A DNA stretch of 64,000 nt from assembly GCF_026213295.1 (NCBI RefSeq), contig NC_079413.1, positions 15,179,657 through 15,243,656 of the forward strand, read 5' to 3'. Position numbers and translations under genes: made by a program. This DNA comes from Gadus chalcogrammus (lineage: Eukaryota > Chordata > Actinopteri > Gadiformes > Gadidae). Position 1 is the first letter of the stretch; each line of letters starts with the position of its first letter. This document shows positions 34,517 to 49,200 of this stretch, in pieces. The notes below the pieces were generated by a model, which was not told where the DNA came from, did no database searches, and was given only the letters and a program-made list of their open reading frames with translations.

Positions 34517-35239
34517 CAGATAATCTGCCCTTTTTACATCCTCCAGAATGCAGTCTCGAAGAACCGACAGCATGCAGTCCAAAAGTTTGTTTTGAACTGT
34601 CTTTGAGGTGCCTTTAAAGACAGTAGCGGTCTTCAGGTGCTCCTCTAACACACCGTCCAGTGACGCCACAAGATCGACTAATCCCCGAAAAATGCCAGGG
34701 TTGTTGGAGGATGCCGTTTCATCGTGGCCCCGCAATGCCATGTCTGTTCTTATCCACCTCTTCGTTATGTTTCCTCACCGCAATCCTGTGTCCTTCATCC
34801 AGCTGTGCAGCTATGCTAATCCTTCCCAGCATAGCTAGCTTGACGGCGTTGTTCATGTGCACCTTCGAGCATTCATGTTTTTTAATGCACTCGGATAAAT
34901 GTTTTAGGTCTCTAACTCCTGTTACAGTCCACGTAGTATCTGTCCCCGGCATTTTAAAAAGTAAACACGGGAAGCAGAATACTGCTTCCCGTGGTATGAC
35001 GGGAAGCAGTATTCTGCAGTATTCTATGACAGGAAGCCAAGCCTTCCTGTCATACCATTTAAGAGAGAAGCTCCTCTGGTACGTTTTACCTTTCTCCTGT
35101 GTCTGCTGTGTTAAATTCAGGCCGGGCTTCTCTGCTTTTCCCCTAAAGTTCTCCTTTCGAAGGGGTTTGGCAAGAGAGATTTTACAGAATTGATGGGTAG
35201 CTGAAGCCCTGTGTGTTCTTGTCTACTTGACGCCGCCAT
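34517..35239 (-). pseudogene. hAT/ZMYM1-like protein, N-terminal part (arm 2 mirror)
   Basis: Mirror of 8986-9708 with the same frameshifts and the same break at GATTATCTG (34517-34525). Confidence 0.8.
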
Positions 35240-35711
35240 CTCGATTTCCCACACTTATTTCTGGTTGCTAGGATACTTAAAGCTTTGGGCGATATTTTTA
35301 GCGCCCCAAGCTTATCAAATTTGATGACGCTCATTGGCTAATTTACCCGTTGCTATGTGTTTTTTTGTCTCAGCAACAGCCTACCATTGGCTGAGCTGCT
35401 GCAGTGCTGGAGCGACTTTCCCAGCGCCCCAGGAGGGAGGAGAAATGACCATGGACACAAATTACCCCCTAGCTAATGGTTTATAGTTTATATCATATAT
35501 ATGGCTCACTCTTGATAATTCAAAACACATTTATTTGTAGAATAAGCAGTACTTATTTATTTTAAATTATTATTTTGGAAAAAAATAATAATTTAAATTA
35601 ATTTAAAAAAATCACTTTCAATCAGGTGGGGCGGCGCCCTAGCGCCCCCTATTGGCCAGCCGCCACTGCAGGAGTCTTTCAGAGGTTCACCAACAGCATA
35701 CAAAATAGATT

Positions 35712-35800
35712 AGAGTTTAGATTAGATTAGATTAGACTTTATTGATCCTTTTGGGATGACTCCCTCAAGGAAATTGATTGTCCAGTAGTTTACAGAAAGA
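35712..35800 (-). mobile_element. 3' end of a Rex1/L2-type LINE (arm 2 mirror)
   Basis: Mirror of 8425-8513, with the (TTAGA)n end at 35712. Confidence 0.65.
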
Positions 35801-36120
35801 AACACAACACAATATTAAATTATATACAATATAAGATAAACAATAAACTCTTAGATAACTATAAAAAGTAAAACAAAAAAGTAAACAGTAGACAATAATA
35901 ATAATATAAGATAAACAATAAACTCTTAACTAACTAACTATAAAAAGTAAACAAAACAGTAAACAGTAAACTATAAACTCTTAGCTAATATAGAATAATA
36001 GAAGTAAAAAAGGATTCAAGTAAAATAAAATAAGATAAATGTAGAGAACTGTATAGAGGATAAATATAAATATAAATAAATTAATATATATAAATAAATA
36101 AATAAATCTAAACATAAATA

Positions 36121-36231
36121 AACATATATATATATACACATAAACATAAACACACATATACATATACACACACATATACATATACACACATACATATATA
36201 TATACACACACATACATATATATATATATAT

Positions 36232-36300
<69 letters not shown>

Positions 36301-36315
36301 TATATATATACCTAC
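36121..36315 (-). repeat. (TA)n/(CATA)n compound microsatellite (arm 2 mirror)
   Basis: Mirror of 7918-8104 with different unit counts. Confidence 0.97.
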
Positions 36316-36763
36316 ACATACATACACATACACAAAAAAACACAAACACATGGCTGTATACGGCATTGTGGATAAATATCATATCATATAGTGGATATAT
36401 AAAATGACGGTGAGCAAGGGGTGGCTGACAGTTAAATTAAATAAATTAGCAGTTCAAATCAAGCGGTACTCCATTTCTTCTATTCTATTTCCTCCTATTT
36501 CTAGCTATCAGGTATTTTCACATTGACTGATAAAATGTCTATGAAAAGAACAAACATTAATTACATGTCAGAACACAGTAGAATAACTCATAATTTTGAT
36601 AACCAAACCATTTTTCAAAATTTTAAAGACATCCAGTTGGGATGAGCTAGTAAAAATGTATTAATGCAGTGACAATACACAGAGCTGGACTAATTTTATA
36701 TCTCCAGCAGGTTTCTGAAACTGTTATTGTGCACAGCGACTTATGAATCATCTGTTTTGTATC

Positions 36764-37658
36764 AGGGACTCCGTTCCTCTATCTGTGCAGCAGCCATTCA
36801 CCAAGAAACGGAAGGCCCTAGGCCAAGAGGAGCAGCACCGGTTAGCTACAGAGGTAAGCTGTAACATTGTTCTATATACAGGACATGAGGTGTTTTACTT
36901 TTGGTATCTTTGTTTGTCTTAAATTCCTGTATAAAACAGTTGGCCTATGCATTTAAATATTTTGAACTATTCACCATACAGCTACTGAAAAAAGCAAATG
37001 TTTAGATGTAGTTATTTCATATTTATGATATTTAACAATAAGCTGTCCTTGTCCTTGTGAGATACTAATGATATTTACATGGTGATATATGAACATTTAA
37101 TTCTACTGTTTATTATGTGTAGTGAGCTTTTGTAAAATGATGTATCATTTCATAGGTATGTGATACGAGTCATGCCAAGGAGAGGTTCTCTTTCACCAAG
37201 CACCTCATCAGTGCCACTCTGCTGCAAGGAGACTTGTTCCCCCAACACAGAGTAAAGTTCCCAGATTCAGCGCTGGAAACCGCTGTGGAAGCCTACCCCA
37301 CACTGGACAAGGCCAAACTGAAGACAGAATTGTCCCTGGTCTATGAAAATGAAGAGTTCAAGGCTTGCAGTGGCGCACTGGCTCTCTTCCAGGTTTTCAT
37401 GGAAAACAACCTTTAGGACACATTCAGCGAGACTGTAAGTCTTTTAAAGATTCTCATCACCACACCGATTACCACAGAAAGAGGATAAAGAGGATAAAAA
37501 CATTCCTTAGGAACACCATGGCACAAGACCGCCTGAACGCAGTGGCTATGCTCTCCATGGAGAAAAACCTGATACAGAACATTCCTGACTTTAACACCAA
37601 AGTCATTGAGAAGTTTGCCACTCAGAAAGACAGAAGAGCAAAGTTCATGTACAAATAA
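36764..37658 (+). pseudogene. hAT/ZMYM1-like C-terminal relic (arm 2 mirror)
   Basis: Mirror of 6575-7469. Blocks at 36764-36853 and 37156-37658 flank an intron starting GTAAGC and ending CATAG. The same internal TAG after MENNL and the same frameshift before RIKTFLRNT are present, so the lesions predate the palindrome (or its artefactual duplication). Confidence 0.8.
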
Positions 37659-40600
37659 GAGCACTCACTCCCTCACACACGTACTCTGAAACTAACTCAC
37701 ACACACTCTCAAATTCACTCACTCACACACTTTCAAACTCACTCACTCACTCACTCACTCACTCACTCACTCACTCACTCACTCACTCACTCACTCACAA
37801 ACTCACTCACACACTCTCAAACTCCCTCACTCACTCACAAACACACTCACTCACACACTCTCTCACTCACTCTCACAAATAAACAAACAAACACACTCAC
37901 TCACTCACAAACACACTCACACATATACTCACTCACTCACTCATACAACTCGGTATTTACACACAGTCCCCAGGTTTCAAGGGAGTGAGACATAAATGCT
38001 GATTAGACTCCAATTGGTACATTTTATGTTCCTATACCAGTTTTTCTGTGTATAGTTAACTTTAATCATCCACCTGTAGATATTACAATAATATACAATG
38101 ATATTGTAATTAGGTACTGAGAGTATTCACTAATATATTTAATCCAATTGTTACATTTTATCTTCCTATGACACAGTTTTTCTTTGTATATAGTTATTTT
38201 TAATCATCCACTTGTAAATGTCTCTCAAGAACTTGAATTTTGTATTAATAGTATTCACTATTATTCATCTCATATCATTGTCATTATCTGTCAAACTGTT
38301 GTTTTTAAAGGGCAATTAAATAATTATTGTTTATCCCTAAAACAATGGTATCTTTTGATTTGGGTTCTTTTATTGGGATAGTTACCGAAAGCTTCTGGCA
38401 CCTACAGCCCCACCTATTTTTCTATCTGTACGCATATTGATGAGACTGGGTTCCACCCATCCGATTCACAAAAGTCTGTCCTAAAATCCAAGAGCCTAAC
38501 CCTTCAAAAGATATTAAATGCAAATAAAGAGGACAATGAAAATCCTCAATGTTGTTATATGATAGCCTAGGTCGCCACTCCCCTGTCTGTGTCTCAATAG
38601 GACCAACTCGCCCGAATGAACCTGACGGTTAGGTCTACTTGATGCACTTTACTCCGTTTGTAGGGTAAGTAATTTAGATGAGATATGTTATTGATGCTAT
38701 GATTGAATTGTCGATTGATTAAGTTTGAATTTTAATCATATTGAAAATAATGTTGATTTTGCCTACACTTTATGGTAACACTAAAACAATACTCAGTTTG
38801 ATTCGTTAGACTGTTAAATATGGAAAGGTATTGCCTAAAGGTTTATGTCTTTGAATTGTCCTTAATGTGCGCTATTAATTTATCAAAATACGAAAGTAGT
38901 TATGGACGATATAAATAATGCAGACTTCATTGTAATAAAAAATAATAATCTCTAATTGCCCTTTGTTGGGTGTGCCCTTTCCTGACCGAGGGAGTCGAGG
39001 ATCACTGGCTCTGATAAGGAACGGATACGTCCCTCATTGACGACGAGTTCCATCAATGGTGACCACTACCATTTGGCTAACCCAGTTTTACTGGGGAGCA
39101 GAGCTGTTCTCAGCTTTTCTGAGACTTATCCGCCACTGTATGATCCCTTGCCTTTGCCATTGGACTTCTTTATTTATTCAGGCTTCGAGCTCTATTAATG
39201 TCATCATTTGATTTAGAAACTTAAATCCTTCGTTGAATACATTTAAAAGGATTACTTTAGGAAGAGTTCAGTTCCAAGAAACAAACTTGTGTGTGTTCTC
39301 TCATATTTTGGCTAGATAATCTGTATTTTACATTTATATGGACCCCTCTCTCTATTTTTTCTATGGTTCAGTCTTTTGTGGATCCAGTTTTCAGATCAGA
39401 GCTGGCTAATCCTTCATTCGGTGCGCATAAGTAGAACGGATGGTGGATAGTCAGACGTCACTGGCAGAAAGTAGTGACGCTTGCACAGAAGCATACGGCC
39501 GACATCTTTCTTTATTCTGGTTCGAAATAGTAACATAGTTACGCCATTAAATGCGTTTATTTAAAAAAAATTTAGCGAGAAATGTGCATTTTACTTTCAA
39601 AATGTTCGCTCGGTGAATGTGAAGGATGTTTGGTTTGATAGTCATGACGAAGAGGGAACGCTCCATTCAATTGCATGGACAGCGTCTCTGGTTGCTAAGC
39701 AACCTCAACGTCTTGGCGGACTATATCTGCTGATCAACACTACGAATGCTGGAAACACACCAGACACACCATGTGAAGTTATTTAACCCGATTATTGTTA
39801 TTATATCCGAGATTATTTAATCTAACCCGATCTAAGCTCTATCATGCACCCAAACACGGCGGCGTTTGGATTTCCTACCTCGGACTCCTAAATCCAGCGC
39901 AGCCACAGGCGCGTTTAAGGTACGGCCACACCAACCGCGTTAGGGGCGTTGAAAAACTGCATTTTTGCATAGGGAACCATTGGTCTAGGCGCGTTACAAG
40001 CGTTGAAGCGTTGCGTTAGGGGCGTTAAGGCCCATTCACACCCTACGGTAAATACGGATACGGACAGTTTCGTCCGGTCCCGGAGGTGTTTCGTCCGTAA
40101 ATGGGTCCGTCGCCTCTGAGCTTACGAATCCGGAGTGCTCCGGGAGAACCGGAGCAATGCCACCAGAAATCGAGGCGGCAGTATAGAGTCAAAAGTCAGA
40201 GCATTCGCGAAAATAGATAAAATAGAGTACTATAATATCTGATACATATATATAGCCTATATATATAGTATTTGACGTTTTGTACTTATATTATACTATA
40301 TACCTGACATTTTTATTTTATTGTTATTGTTCCCCTGCTTTGGCAATGAGTTGTAACTGGTCATTTAACAACATTTTGAGGAGATAATCTGCGGGTTGGT
40401 GAGGGGTGTCACATGCCACCGCACACTTTTTGCACTTTTTTTTGCCAATTTCGGATGACGCAAAGCAAAATCATCTCTACAGATGTCATGTTTGCGATTG
40501 TCGATGCCGTTAATTTGTGAAACGACAGTCACTGCCCTCTAGAGGATTTATTGTGTAACATCCATAACAACGCTGAAACCAGACGGAGGTATGAAGGGTA

Positions 40601-41504
40601 GTTCCGGGGGCAACGTTTGGGGCGACCAGATTTCTGAAATGAAAATCGGGGACATTTTCAATGCGGCAGTGAAAAATCATTACATATTATCATTATGAAA
40701 TAATATAGTAATAATAGTACTTTTTCATGTATTTTAACCAGCTTTTATTACACAAAAGGTCAGAGGCGCCATTAGGGGGCGAAAAGTTAGGACAATTCTG
40801 AGGGTCCTTGAGTGACAGGGGCCCTGAAAAAATATTAGAACATTAGTTATGTTAATTAAAAAAACATCATTAATGGATTTTAATAGAAAATCAAATTTAT
40901 AATTAAACAAACAAATGTATCATGCACCCAAACACGGAGGCGTTTGGGTTTCCTACCTCGGACTCCTAAATCCAGCGCAGCCACAGGCGCGTTAAGGTAC
41001 GATGTAGGCTATAGATATAGATTGATTGTCTTGGCTTGCTTGCATCCATGAAATATTGTAATGTTATGGCCTAGCTGGCTACTGCATATCGAGAACAATC
41101 TGGGGATGAGGACATCCCCGAATATTGACAGGTATTTCGCACACTGCCATCTCAATATATAGCCTAACATATACAAATATATCACTGTAATAGACACAAA
41201 TGTATTTTCCACTAGCTAGTGGTGGTCATTACATTGTAGTGAAACTAGTAAAGACAACACAGCTTTATGTTACGGCGAAACATGGAGGCACTGCAGCTCT
41301 CGACAATGCGTTACCTTAGTCTGGTATTTCTCTTCACTGATTGGTTAGACAGCCTTCAAACTTAGTGGTCAAGCAAAGAAGAGGGAGGGGCTCCTTCTGC
41401 ATACCTAATAGCCGGAGTGAATAACTAAAAGCTGGAGTGAATAACTAATAGCCGCGGCTATTCGTCATTCAAAAACCGTACGGAATCCGTACGGAATTCC
41501 TGCC

Positions 41505-41540
41505 AAACCGCACGGAATCCATATGGATTCCGTACGGTTT
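41505..41540. repeat. 36-nt near-perfect palindrome (arm 2 mirror)
   Basis: Mirror of 2697-2732 with the same CCGTACGGA-rich surroundings. Confidence 0.8.
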
Positions 41541-42944
41541 CCGTGCGGTTTTGCACTTTTACCGCGCCATTCTAGGGCCAGTTAGTGGCTTTCTTGGCTT
41601 TCAATAGGCGCCCTCCTAGGTCCTTTGGGGCAAATACATTGTGTGGGGTTTGTCTCTATGGGTTGGTTAGTGTTACTGAGTGTGTTTTGGTGTGTCATGT
41701 GGTGTTCAATAAAGGCAACTCTGACAGCTAAACTTGGGCTCCCTTCTCATCCTTCCCGTGCTGCTTGCTACAGTATGTTTGCTACATAGGCTAAAATAAA
41801 TCAACCCTCACAATAGTCATGCATAAGATTAACCTCAAGAACATCAACCGGATAGCTATGTAGGCTACAGTCAACGCCAGCTCGACTAATACATCATGAA
41901 TCAAATCTCCTTACATCTGGAGCGGAGGATTGACTGACAGGTCTGATGGCCCTCCCTCGCCCCTAATTACGATTGAACAGTTGGCCATCTACCACCCCTT
42001 AATACTCGTTAACTATTTATTTTTAAATCAGCCGCCCAATGCTAATTTTTGCAGCCTAACGTGATTAAAAGTAGCCTAAAAACCGCTCAATCTGGCATCA
42101 CTGCTAGAACGTCCTCAAGCTCGCCTCAACGTAAGTCAAGAGATCAACTTGAAATATACGAAGCCGGTATGAAATTAAACTGTAAAAGTATAAACGATAT
42201 CGAATTGTCTTTCATGTTATTGAAGTTTGTCTATTTGTTAAATATTTCAACGAAGGTTAAAGGCTGTGTTGCAGGGTTTATTTTCCAACGAATTTGTGCA
42301 ATTTGCTTGTTGGTAATAAAGATTTAAACTGTAATTTATTGTATTTAATGTTGTTAGGTAGGCCTATCACAAAACGGAATGTAATACGAAAAAATAGGTA
42401 CTATTTTAGCGGTTTTCTATTGATTCTCATTTCCCCCAGAATGCATTGCAAGCCACATTGAGACCGTTGAGAGTAGAGACTAGTAAGAGAGTGTTCAGCA
42501 GATTATACAGATACATAGATAAATACATTTATACTATCTATAGTTAGTATATGCTACACGTGAACCTCCTAAGATGGTGCAATTTGATTGGTTCGCTATC
42601 TCGGGATATTGGGCAATATCCCATGATTGACATCTCAAACTCAATATTGTTTTCATCGCCAAATGTCCGCTTATAACAAATAAACCTTCATCTCAGGGGC
42701 TATTCCCCACTATTCACTTCGCCTTCGGCGAATAATTGTTGGTTAATAGCCTAGTCAAGTCTAGATAGATAGCCTAGTCAAGTCTTTATTATTACCAAAC
42801 TACACAAATCGTCGGGAATTCATTGAGGTGATTCGGCTCACACAGTATAGCCTACAAAACCACACAGAACAAGGGAGACAACAAGTCTGACTGGACATAC
42901 ACAAAATACATCACATTAAAACTAGACACATGCGTTGATAGATG

Positions 42945-43054
<110 letters not shown>

Positions 43055-43176
43055 GCGGCACACGGAGAAGACTCCGTGTGCCGCTATGCAAATCCAACCG
43101 CCTTAAATTATCATTTGTCCCAGCCTCCATTATGCTGATGAACAATGTGCAATAGAATGATGTGCAATAAATAGGT

Positions 43177-43260
43177 TAGCACTTTAGCACATAGTACTTT
43201 AGCACATAGCACTTTAGCACATAGCACTTTAGAACTAAGCACTCTAGCACATAGCACTTT
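43177..43260 (-). repeat. 15-bp minisatellite (arm 2 mirror)
   Basis: Reverse-complement copy of 981-1064 with the same unit structure. Confidence 0.75.
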
Positions 43261-44240
43261 TTCCATAAGTTTTATTACGCAAGACAAATATATATTATTT
43301 GTCTTGCGGAGCCAGCCAATCCTGTGCGTGTATGCAAATTAGCTATGTGCGGCTAACACAAGAAAGTCGTAATGTTGAGAAGTCATACTAAAAACGGATA
43401 GCGAGCGAAAGCTAAACCAGACTGTATCAATCACATACTTTGGGTCCATACTAACTTATGGTAAGAGGCTAGTCTTTAAATATTTGCAGTGACTGAATGT
43501 TGATGATAAAACGGATTGTTTTGCATTAGATGAGTGTATGCGACTGTGCATGTGTCCTTTCCGGCTTCGGCATACTGCATGGTTATGAAGGCCTTGTGGT
43601 TAGTTGTGGTCTTAGTGAAGCAGCTTAGCCTTTGAGTTGGATAAGTTGGAGTGATTGTGTACGGGCGTGCAAGAGTGAGAGAGAGCACCCCCGCCGTGGT
43701 GATGTTTGGCTTGTTGTGGGCTGTCGGTCAGCACCCGCGGGGTTGGATGATGTGCTTTGTGTATGTGTTCAATGTACACCTCTCTGGTCGTATTTGCTAG
43801 ATATAAAGAAAACGTTGACTTTCACTCGCTGCTATTCGCTGACAGTAAAAATAAATAAAAGTGTCGTTATTGTATGCACTGCTGTTCATTGACTAGCTCC
43901 AGCGCTCATTGCTGCGTTGCTAAATGATAGCAACTCTCCACTCATTCTCCTCTGACCAGGCATTCAATTTGCTTTGACCTCCATCAGTTCTCGGCAATTC
44001 CCCATTTGCCCTCTCACGTCTGACAGGTTCGAAATTATACTGCTGTGGGCCATCATACATTTTATTTGTGGTTCTTGCCACCTCTTAGACGCCATAGTTC
44101 TAGTGCTAGGCTGAGGCTACCTTCCACCATGTCTCCCCAACGTGACGTCATCGCCGAATGGCATTAGAAAACACCCATTACTGCCAAAAACGCCCAAAAC
44201 TGGACTTCAACACTATTTTGGAGACATTTTATGAATGATA

Positions 44241-44715
44241 CACATATTTTGAGTGTTTTATGTACCCATTAATCAAAACTTCTGGTTAACCTGCACGTAG
44301 GCCTTTAACGCTTAAAATTTGACCAAGTTACAAAGTGTCAGAGAGTGGGCGGACGGAAAGTTAAAAATATAAAAAAAAACATGAAAGGAAGAGTGCGAAT
44401 CTCTAGGTGATTTTTTTTGGAAGGAGGGTCCCAAAGTTTGCAGAGAATAATAAAGAAAGAAAGATTAAAATCTAATAGGGGCTATAGTTGAGCGCTGCAT
44501 GCAGCACTCGCCTAAATAGGATTCTTTAACTTTTTTTCTTCAAAATTAGGGACTTCTTTCATCAACAGTGATATAATTGAATAGATTACTATGTTGGTAA
44601 TCTATGTTGAACAATGCTGCCATGTAGGAGATCTTTTTGATTGTGTGTGGTGATGGCTGGTCTAACCTGTGCAGACATAAACCTAGTTTCCTCATTTATT
44701 TTGGGGGGTAATCAG
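44241..44715. other. First sequence without a mirror in the window; no gene seen
   Basis: AT-rich and non-coding. Its mirror, if any, would lie to the left of position 1, so its single-copy status cannot be judged here. Confidence 0.6.
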
Positions 44716-45575
44716 TCAGTATGTTTACATGCACAGCTTAATCAGATTAAAGCCATTCCGACTATGCTCCTCAATTGGACAACAGCAATTGTCTGATTAT
44801 ACGACGGGGAGAAAATAGATTCAGTGGCACTGTACCCATTTCAACTAGTGGTAATAGAGCCACCGGCTGACCTCTCTACGTCACCAGTAATAACAAACTC
44901 AGGTGGCATTCGAGAAAGATGTTTCCAGTAGACAGCTGTCAGTTCACTTCGGGTCAATGTCATTTCTCCGATTGGTCCGACCTCTCGTTGGTATGAGGAC
45001 TCCTCCGGCGGCAGAGCCCCTACGGCGGTGAGTCTGCATACGGGAACAATCCCTTTCTCTTCCATGTCGCGGCTAAATCTGGACTTCAGAGAGTCAAAGC
45101 CAAAGTTCCTTTGCCCCACTTCCTTCTCCACCATGGCCGAGATAACCCCCACTACGTGCGAGTCTTGTTGGGGAAGTACCAGAGAGTCAGAGAACCTGAC
45201 GCAGTCTTTAGATTCATAATATCAGAGAATATCCCTGTCAGTTAGGCCGCGGAGCACTGAATGAATAAAGATCTAACCCTTAAAAGAAAAAAACATTTAT
45301 TTTGAAAGATGTGCCCAAAGTTACTACTTTACTACTTCGTTGATGACCAACATTTAGAAAAACATGCACTTTAATTGAGCCTTTGGGGAAATCGAAGCGT
45401 AGTGTGTACCGAATGCATGTTGATGATGATACATATGATTCTAGAGGGTAACTACAATGGCACGACACCGGCTTCCTCCATCTTCTGCGCCACCTTTTTT
45501 AATGAATCGCTGGTTCTCGATTTCCTACGTCGACAACAACTTGACTACCGTCTCCTTCTAATTCCGGCTCACGCC
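44716..45575 (+). mobile_element. Degenerate dispersed element related to arm-1 14070-14597
   Basis: Starts with CAGTATGTTTACATGCACAG, a motif that recurs in inverse orientation beside the palindrome at 14143. Its right half (45215-45575) is clearly homologous to 14180-14597. No intact ORF; the 103-codon minus-strand frame at 44841-45152 is not recognised. Confidence 0.5.
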
Positions 45576-45594
45576 CCCGGAAAAGATCTCAAGC

Positions 45595-46176
45595 ATGCGC
45601 AGAACGCAACAGCTTGAGAGGGTAGTACGCAGGGCCTCTAAAATCATTGGCTGTAGTCTGCCTACCATAGGCTTGCACTATGACACCAGAATTTCCAGGA
45701 AAGCTAGGAAGATCATCTCTGACCCCTCTCATCCAGCACACCACTTATTCACACTCTTAACATCAGGGAGGAGGTACAGAAGCATCACAAGTAAAACATC
45801 ACGCTTTAGGGATAGTACCTATCTACAAGCTATACACCACTTGAACTAGCACTAAGCACTTTACGGTCTTCATGGTCAGTTTGCAGTTTTTGCACTACTG
45901 CACTGTACTTTACTGCTGCAATTCTCTGCGAAATATGCATTGTGTGTTTTTAATGTGTGTTAAGTGTTGTACTCCTTGTTATTTAAGTGCAGTTTTTTGC
46001 TTTTTGTCTTGTTAGGTTGTGTTGTTATTGTTGCTATGTGATACATTTGAGCATACCAAAACACATTCCTATCAACTGTATTTCTATATTGTTGAAATGG
46101 CTATAATAAAAAACTATAATATGTCCCCTTTAAGATGCATGTATACATTTGTCTGACTAAAATCGAATCGAATCGT
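45595..46176 (+). mobile_element. L2-like LINE, 3'-terminal fragment
   Basis: The frame 45595-45849 encodes LERVVRRASKIIGCSLPTIG and RKIISDPSHPAHHLF with SGRRYRSITSKTSR, which is the C-terminal end of an L2-clade ORF2. A 3' UTR follows, ending in AATCGAATCGAATCG, a short-repeat tail like those of this clade. It lies immediately upstream of the glycosyltransferase start codon. Confidence 0.8.
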
Positions 46177-46205
46177 GTTTCGAGTGTCTTTCTCTGTGTC
46201 TCCAG

Positions 46206-49200
46206 ATGCCCTCATTTGTCAGAACAGGTTTGCTACTGCTGCTGTCTCTTGTTATCTTCAGTGGAATGAGCTACCTCTGGCATTCAAGATTCTCTAAAGA
46301 GGACAAGTTTGAAGCCCCAATGAAAAAGTGGTAAGGCTCAAAGTTGATTTGAAAGTGTACGCGTGTGAGAGTTCAGTCACTCTCAGTGCAATATTCATGT
46401 ATTTACACAGCTGACCTCGGACAAAGCATAAGCTAATGGGTGGATTTGTCAATACATCAGTGCTTGTGAACAGTTTTGGAGCAAAGGAATACCACAATCC
46501 CAACAAGAAATTCAAGGCACACACACAAAAGTCTTGGGGAAGGAATGATATTAATGATATTGTTTTTTATCAAATGTTATTCTTATGTTTTAAATGTAAT
46601 GGTTATTCATTCTTGAAGGCAGTTGCATTCATGAAAGGCACACAATAAATAAAGTGTATGATTATTAATGTTACCTGTAGGTCCCCGATAACTGGTCAAG
46701 TGAAACCCCTGGCTTCCTGCAATTGCTCAGCGATGGCACATGATCTTGCCGGGCACATTCCTACTGCCAACCGAGCAGACATTCAGAAACGACGGGCAGA
46801 GGAGTACAAGAAGCACCAGGCGAGGTATGCACGGCCACCAGTACCAGGGACACAGGATGGAACAAAGTGATGGTGGGGAGGAGAGACACAAAGAATACAA
46901 AGAATGTATTAACTGATCAATTAATCCATTTCTAAATGATGTTCACTATTCAAATTAAAGTTTTGAGATGATCGTTTTTTTTTCATATCTAGCAACCCTG
47001 AGTACCCTGAGAATTAAATCATCACACAGGCCAAAACAAAACAAACCTTGTGAGAAGCCAGTATTTTGACTTGAATGTTTGATTTCAAATCATGGTCATT
47101 TTATGATTTAGTACAGAAACTGTTAAATAGTGTTATTTTTTTTATTCAGTTTGAATATTGTTAAATTGACATTGGTTGATTATTGGTTAATTGGCGTAAT
47201 GCTTGTATTGGTTAATTGATTTGTGGATTATCATATTTCTTTCTATCACCTGTGTCCAGAACAGGCTCCATTTTGAACACACTCCTCCTTGCTGCGTCCA
47301 ACTCTCCACTGCAGTATCCCATTCAGGGTTTCATAGTACGCCCCTTGGTCCCCACTCTTATTCCAGGTACAATATATTGCTCTTTGGTGGTTCAATGAAA
47401 TTGTCCTGATACTGCTTTTAAGTCAAGAGTAGTTCAGTTGCTGTGCAAGTGCAATGCACAGATATACAAACATTTACAATGAAAATGTGCCCAATAAGCT
47501 TTTTCCTCAGCATCCTTTCAGTCTTCATTTTCAATGTATACCTCAGGAAATAGTTTAATCCTAGCTTTGTTTCAGGTTTAGCGTTGAACTCAGCTCAAAG
47601 AAGCAGCTACAAGGTTGGTAGTAAAACTCTGGGTTTCAAGTCAGAATCAGGATACAAGGGACATTTCTGGATATATTGGAACAAGGGACATTTCTGGACA
47701 TTTCTGGATATATAACTGTAACCTGTAGCTACAGGTTACAGTTCCATGTTATATCTTCCAGCATCACACAGGTCCCCCTAAAATAATATTTTTGTGTTTC
47801 ATCAAGCAATAGTTATATGTTTGAAATGTCCTTTCATCCCTTCAATGACATTGCTATGGGTCTTTATCATTTTAGTGTGTTTTGGTGACTTCTGGGTTTT
47901 CTTGGCAGCACTCTTTTTTTCTTGCAGATGATTTCAACACTGAAATCAAGCCACATTTCCCCCAGTTACATGCCACTTTATTCTAATCATCCTGCTTTTA
48001 ATATTGTGTGATGAATAATTATTTTTCTAAACAATGCAGATAATTTTCCAATATATTTTTTATTATACCATAATCATTTGGTTCCATGCAGCTTGCATAA
48101 TCCATGCAAACTACTGCTTGATGTTCTTTGAGTTCATGCCTTCCATCTGATGTTTGCAAAAAGTAACAATATAAAAAAAAAAAAATCCTTTGACCACAGC
48201 TAGGTACTCACTCACTCTAAATACGCCTCTCCCTGTTTTTTTCTAGGTATCACTAAATGTCACCAAAGGTGTGCTCCGTCTAGGGAGCACAAGTAAAGCA
48301 GAGAGTGTCGAAGGTGATCAATGAACCCCAGCATAGTTTACATTGTTTAAATGAATTAATAAACTACTTGTCAATGGGATTGACTTGTATGAAATATGAT
48401 TTATGAAAAAAAAACAATAGGTGGTGGGAAGAACTTGTTGATCTTGGAAAAGCTGAACTTAGAGGAACTCAACAAACTTCTGGCAAATGTCACCTACACC
48501 AGCACTGTGTACCACATACACACCGGAGACCTGGGTACTCCAAGACCTTTTCAATTGATGTATGGGTTGGGTGATGTAATTTAAAGATACATACTGAACG
48601 TGTGGTCAGGTTTAAACTTTTTTTTCTGTTGATGTTCTCATTCTGCACTCAAAGCCTTCCAATATTACAGTGGATTATGGTATGTGGGTCAAATCTTATT
48701 TATGCTGGATGGTTTTAATTTGTTTTGCAGTTCACTTCTCGTTTGAGCATCATGAAGCTGTCTTCCCCATTGTCATTCGGCGACCAACCGTTCCTGTACT
48801 TTTCGACATGGGAACAAGTATAACAACAAAAGTGTTTCCTCATAAATCTTCCATTTTTACCTAAGAAGAATCATGAACCCTTACCATCTTCCTCTCTCTA
48901 TCCCCTGCCCCCCCCCTTCCACACACACACATTCTTCCAAAGACATTAGAGACCAAGTGACAGTCACCACCAAGACCTTCCTGCGCTACAAGGAGTTGAA
49001 GGTGCTCATAAGAAGCCTCAGACAATTCTACAAAGACGTGGTGCTCATCGTGGCCGATGACAGCTTTACTCCAGAAAAGATCACAGAAGAAAATGTTCTG
49101 CAATACATCATGCCTGGGGGACAGGTAGGCGTGTTAGCACCAAGCTCATGCATGCACGCAGAACAGAATATGTATTTCCTGTGTTTGTCGTATAAGAGTA

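Noticed and set aside
44841..45152. 103-codon minus-strand ORF as a host gene
   Set aside because: It lies within a degenerate dispersed element, has no recognised motif and lacks splice context.
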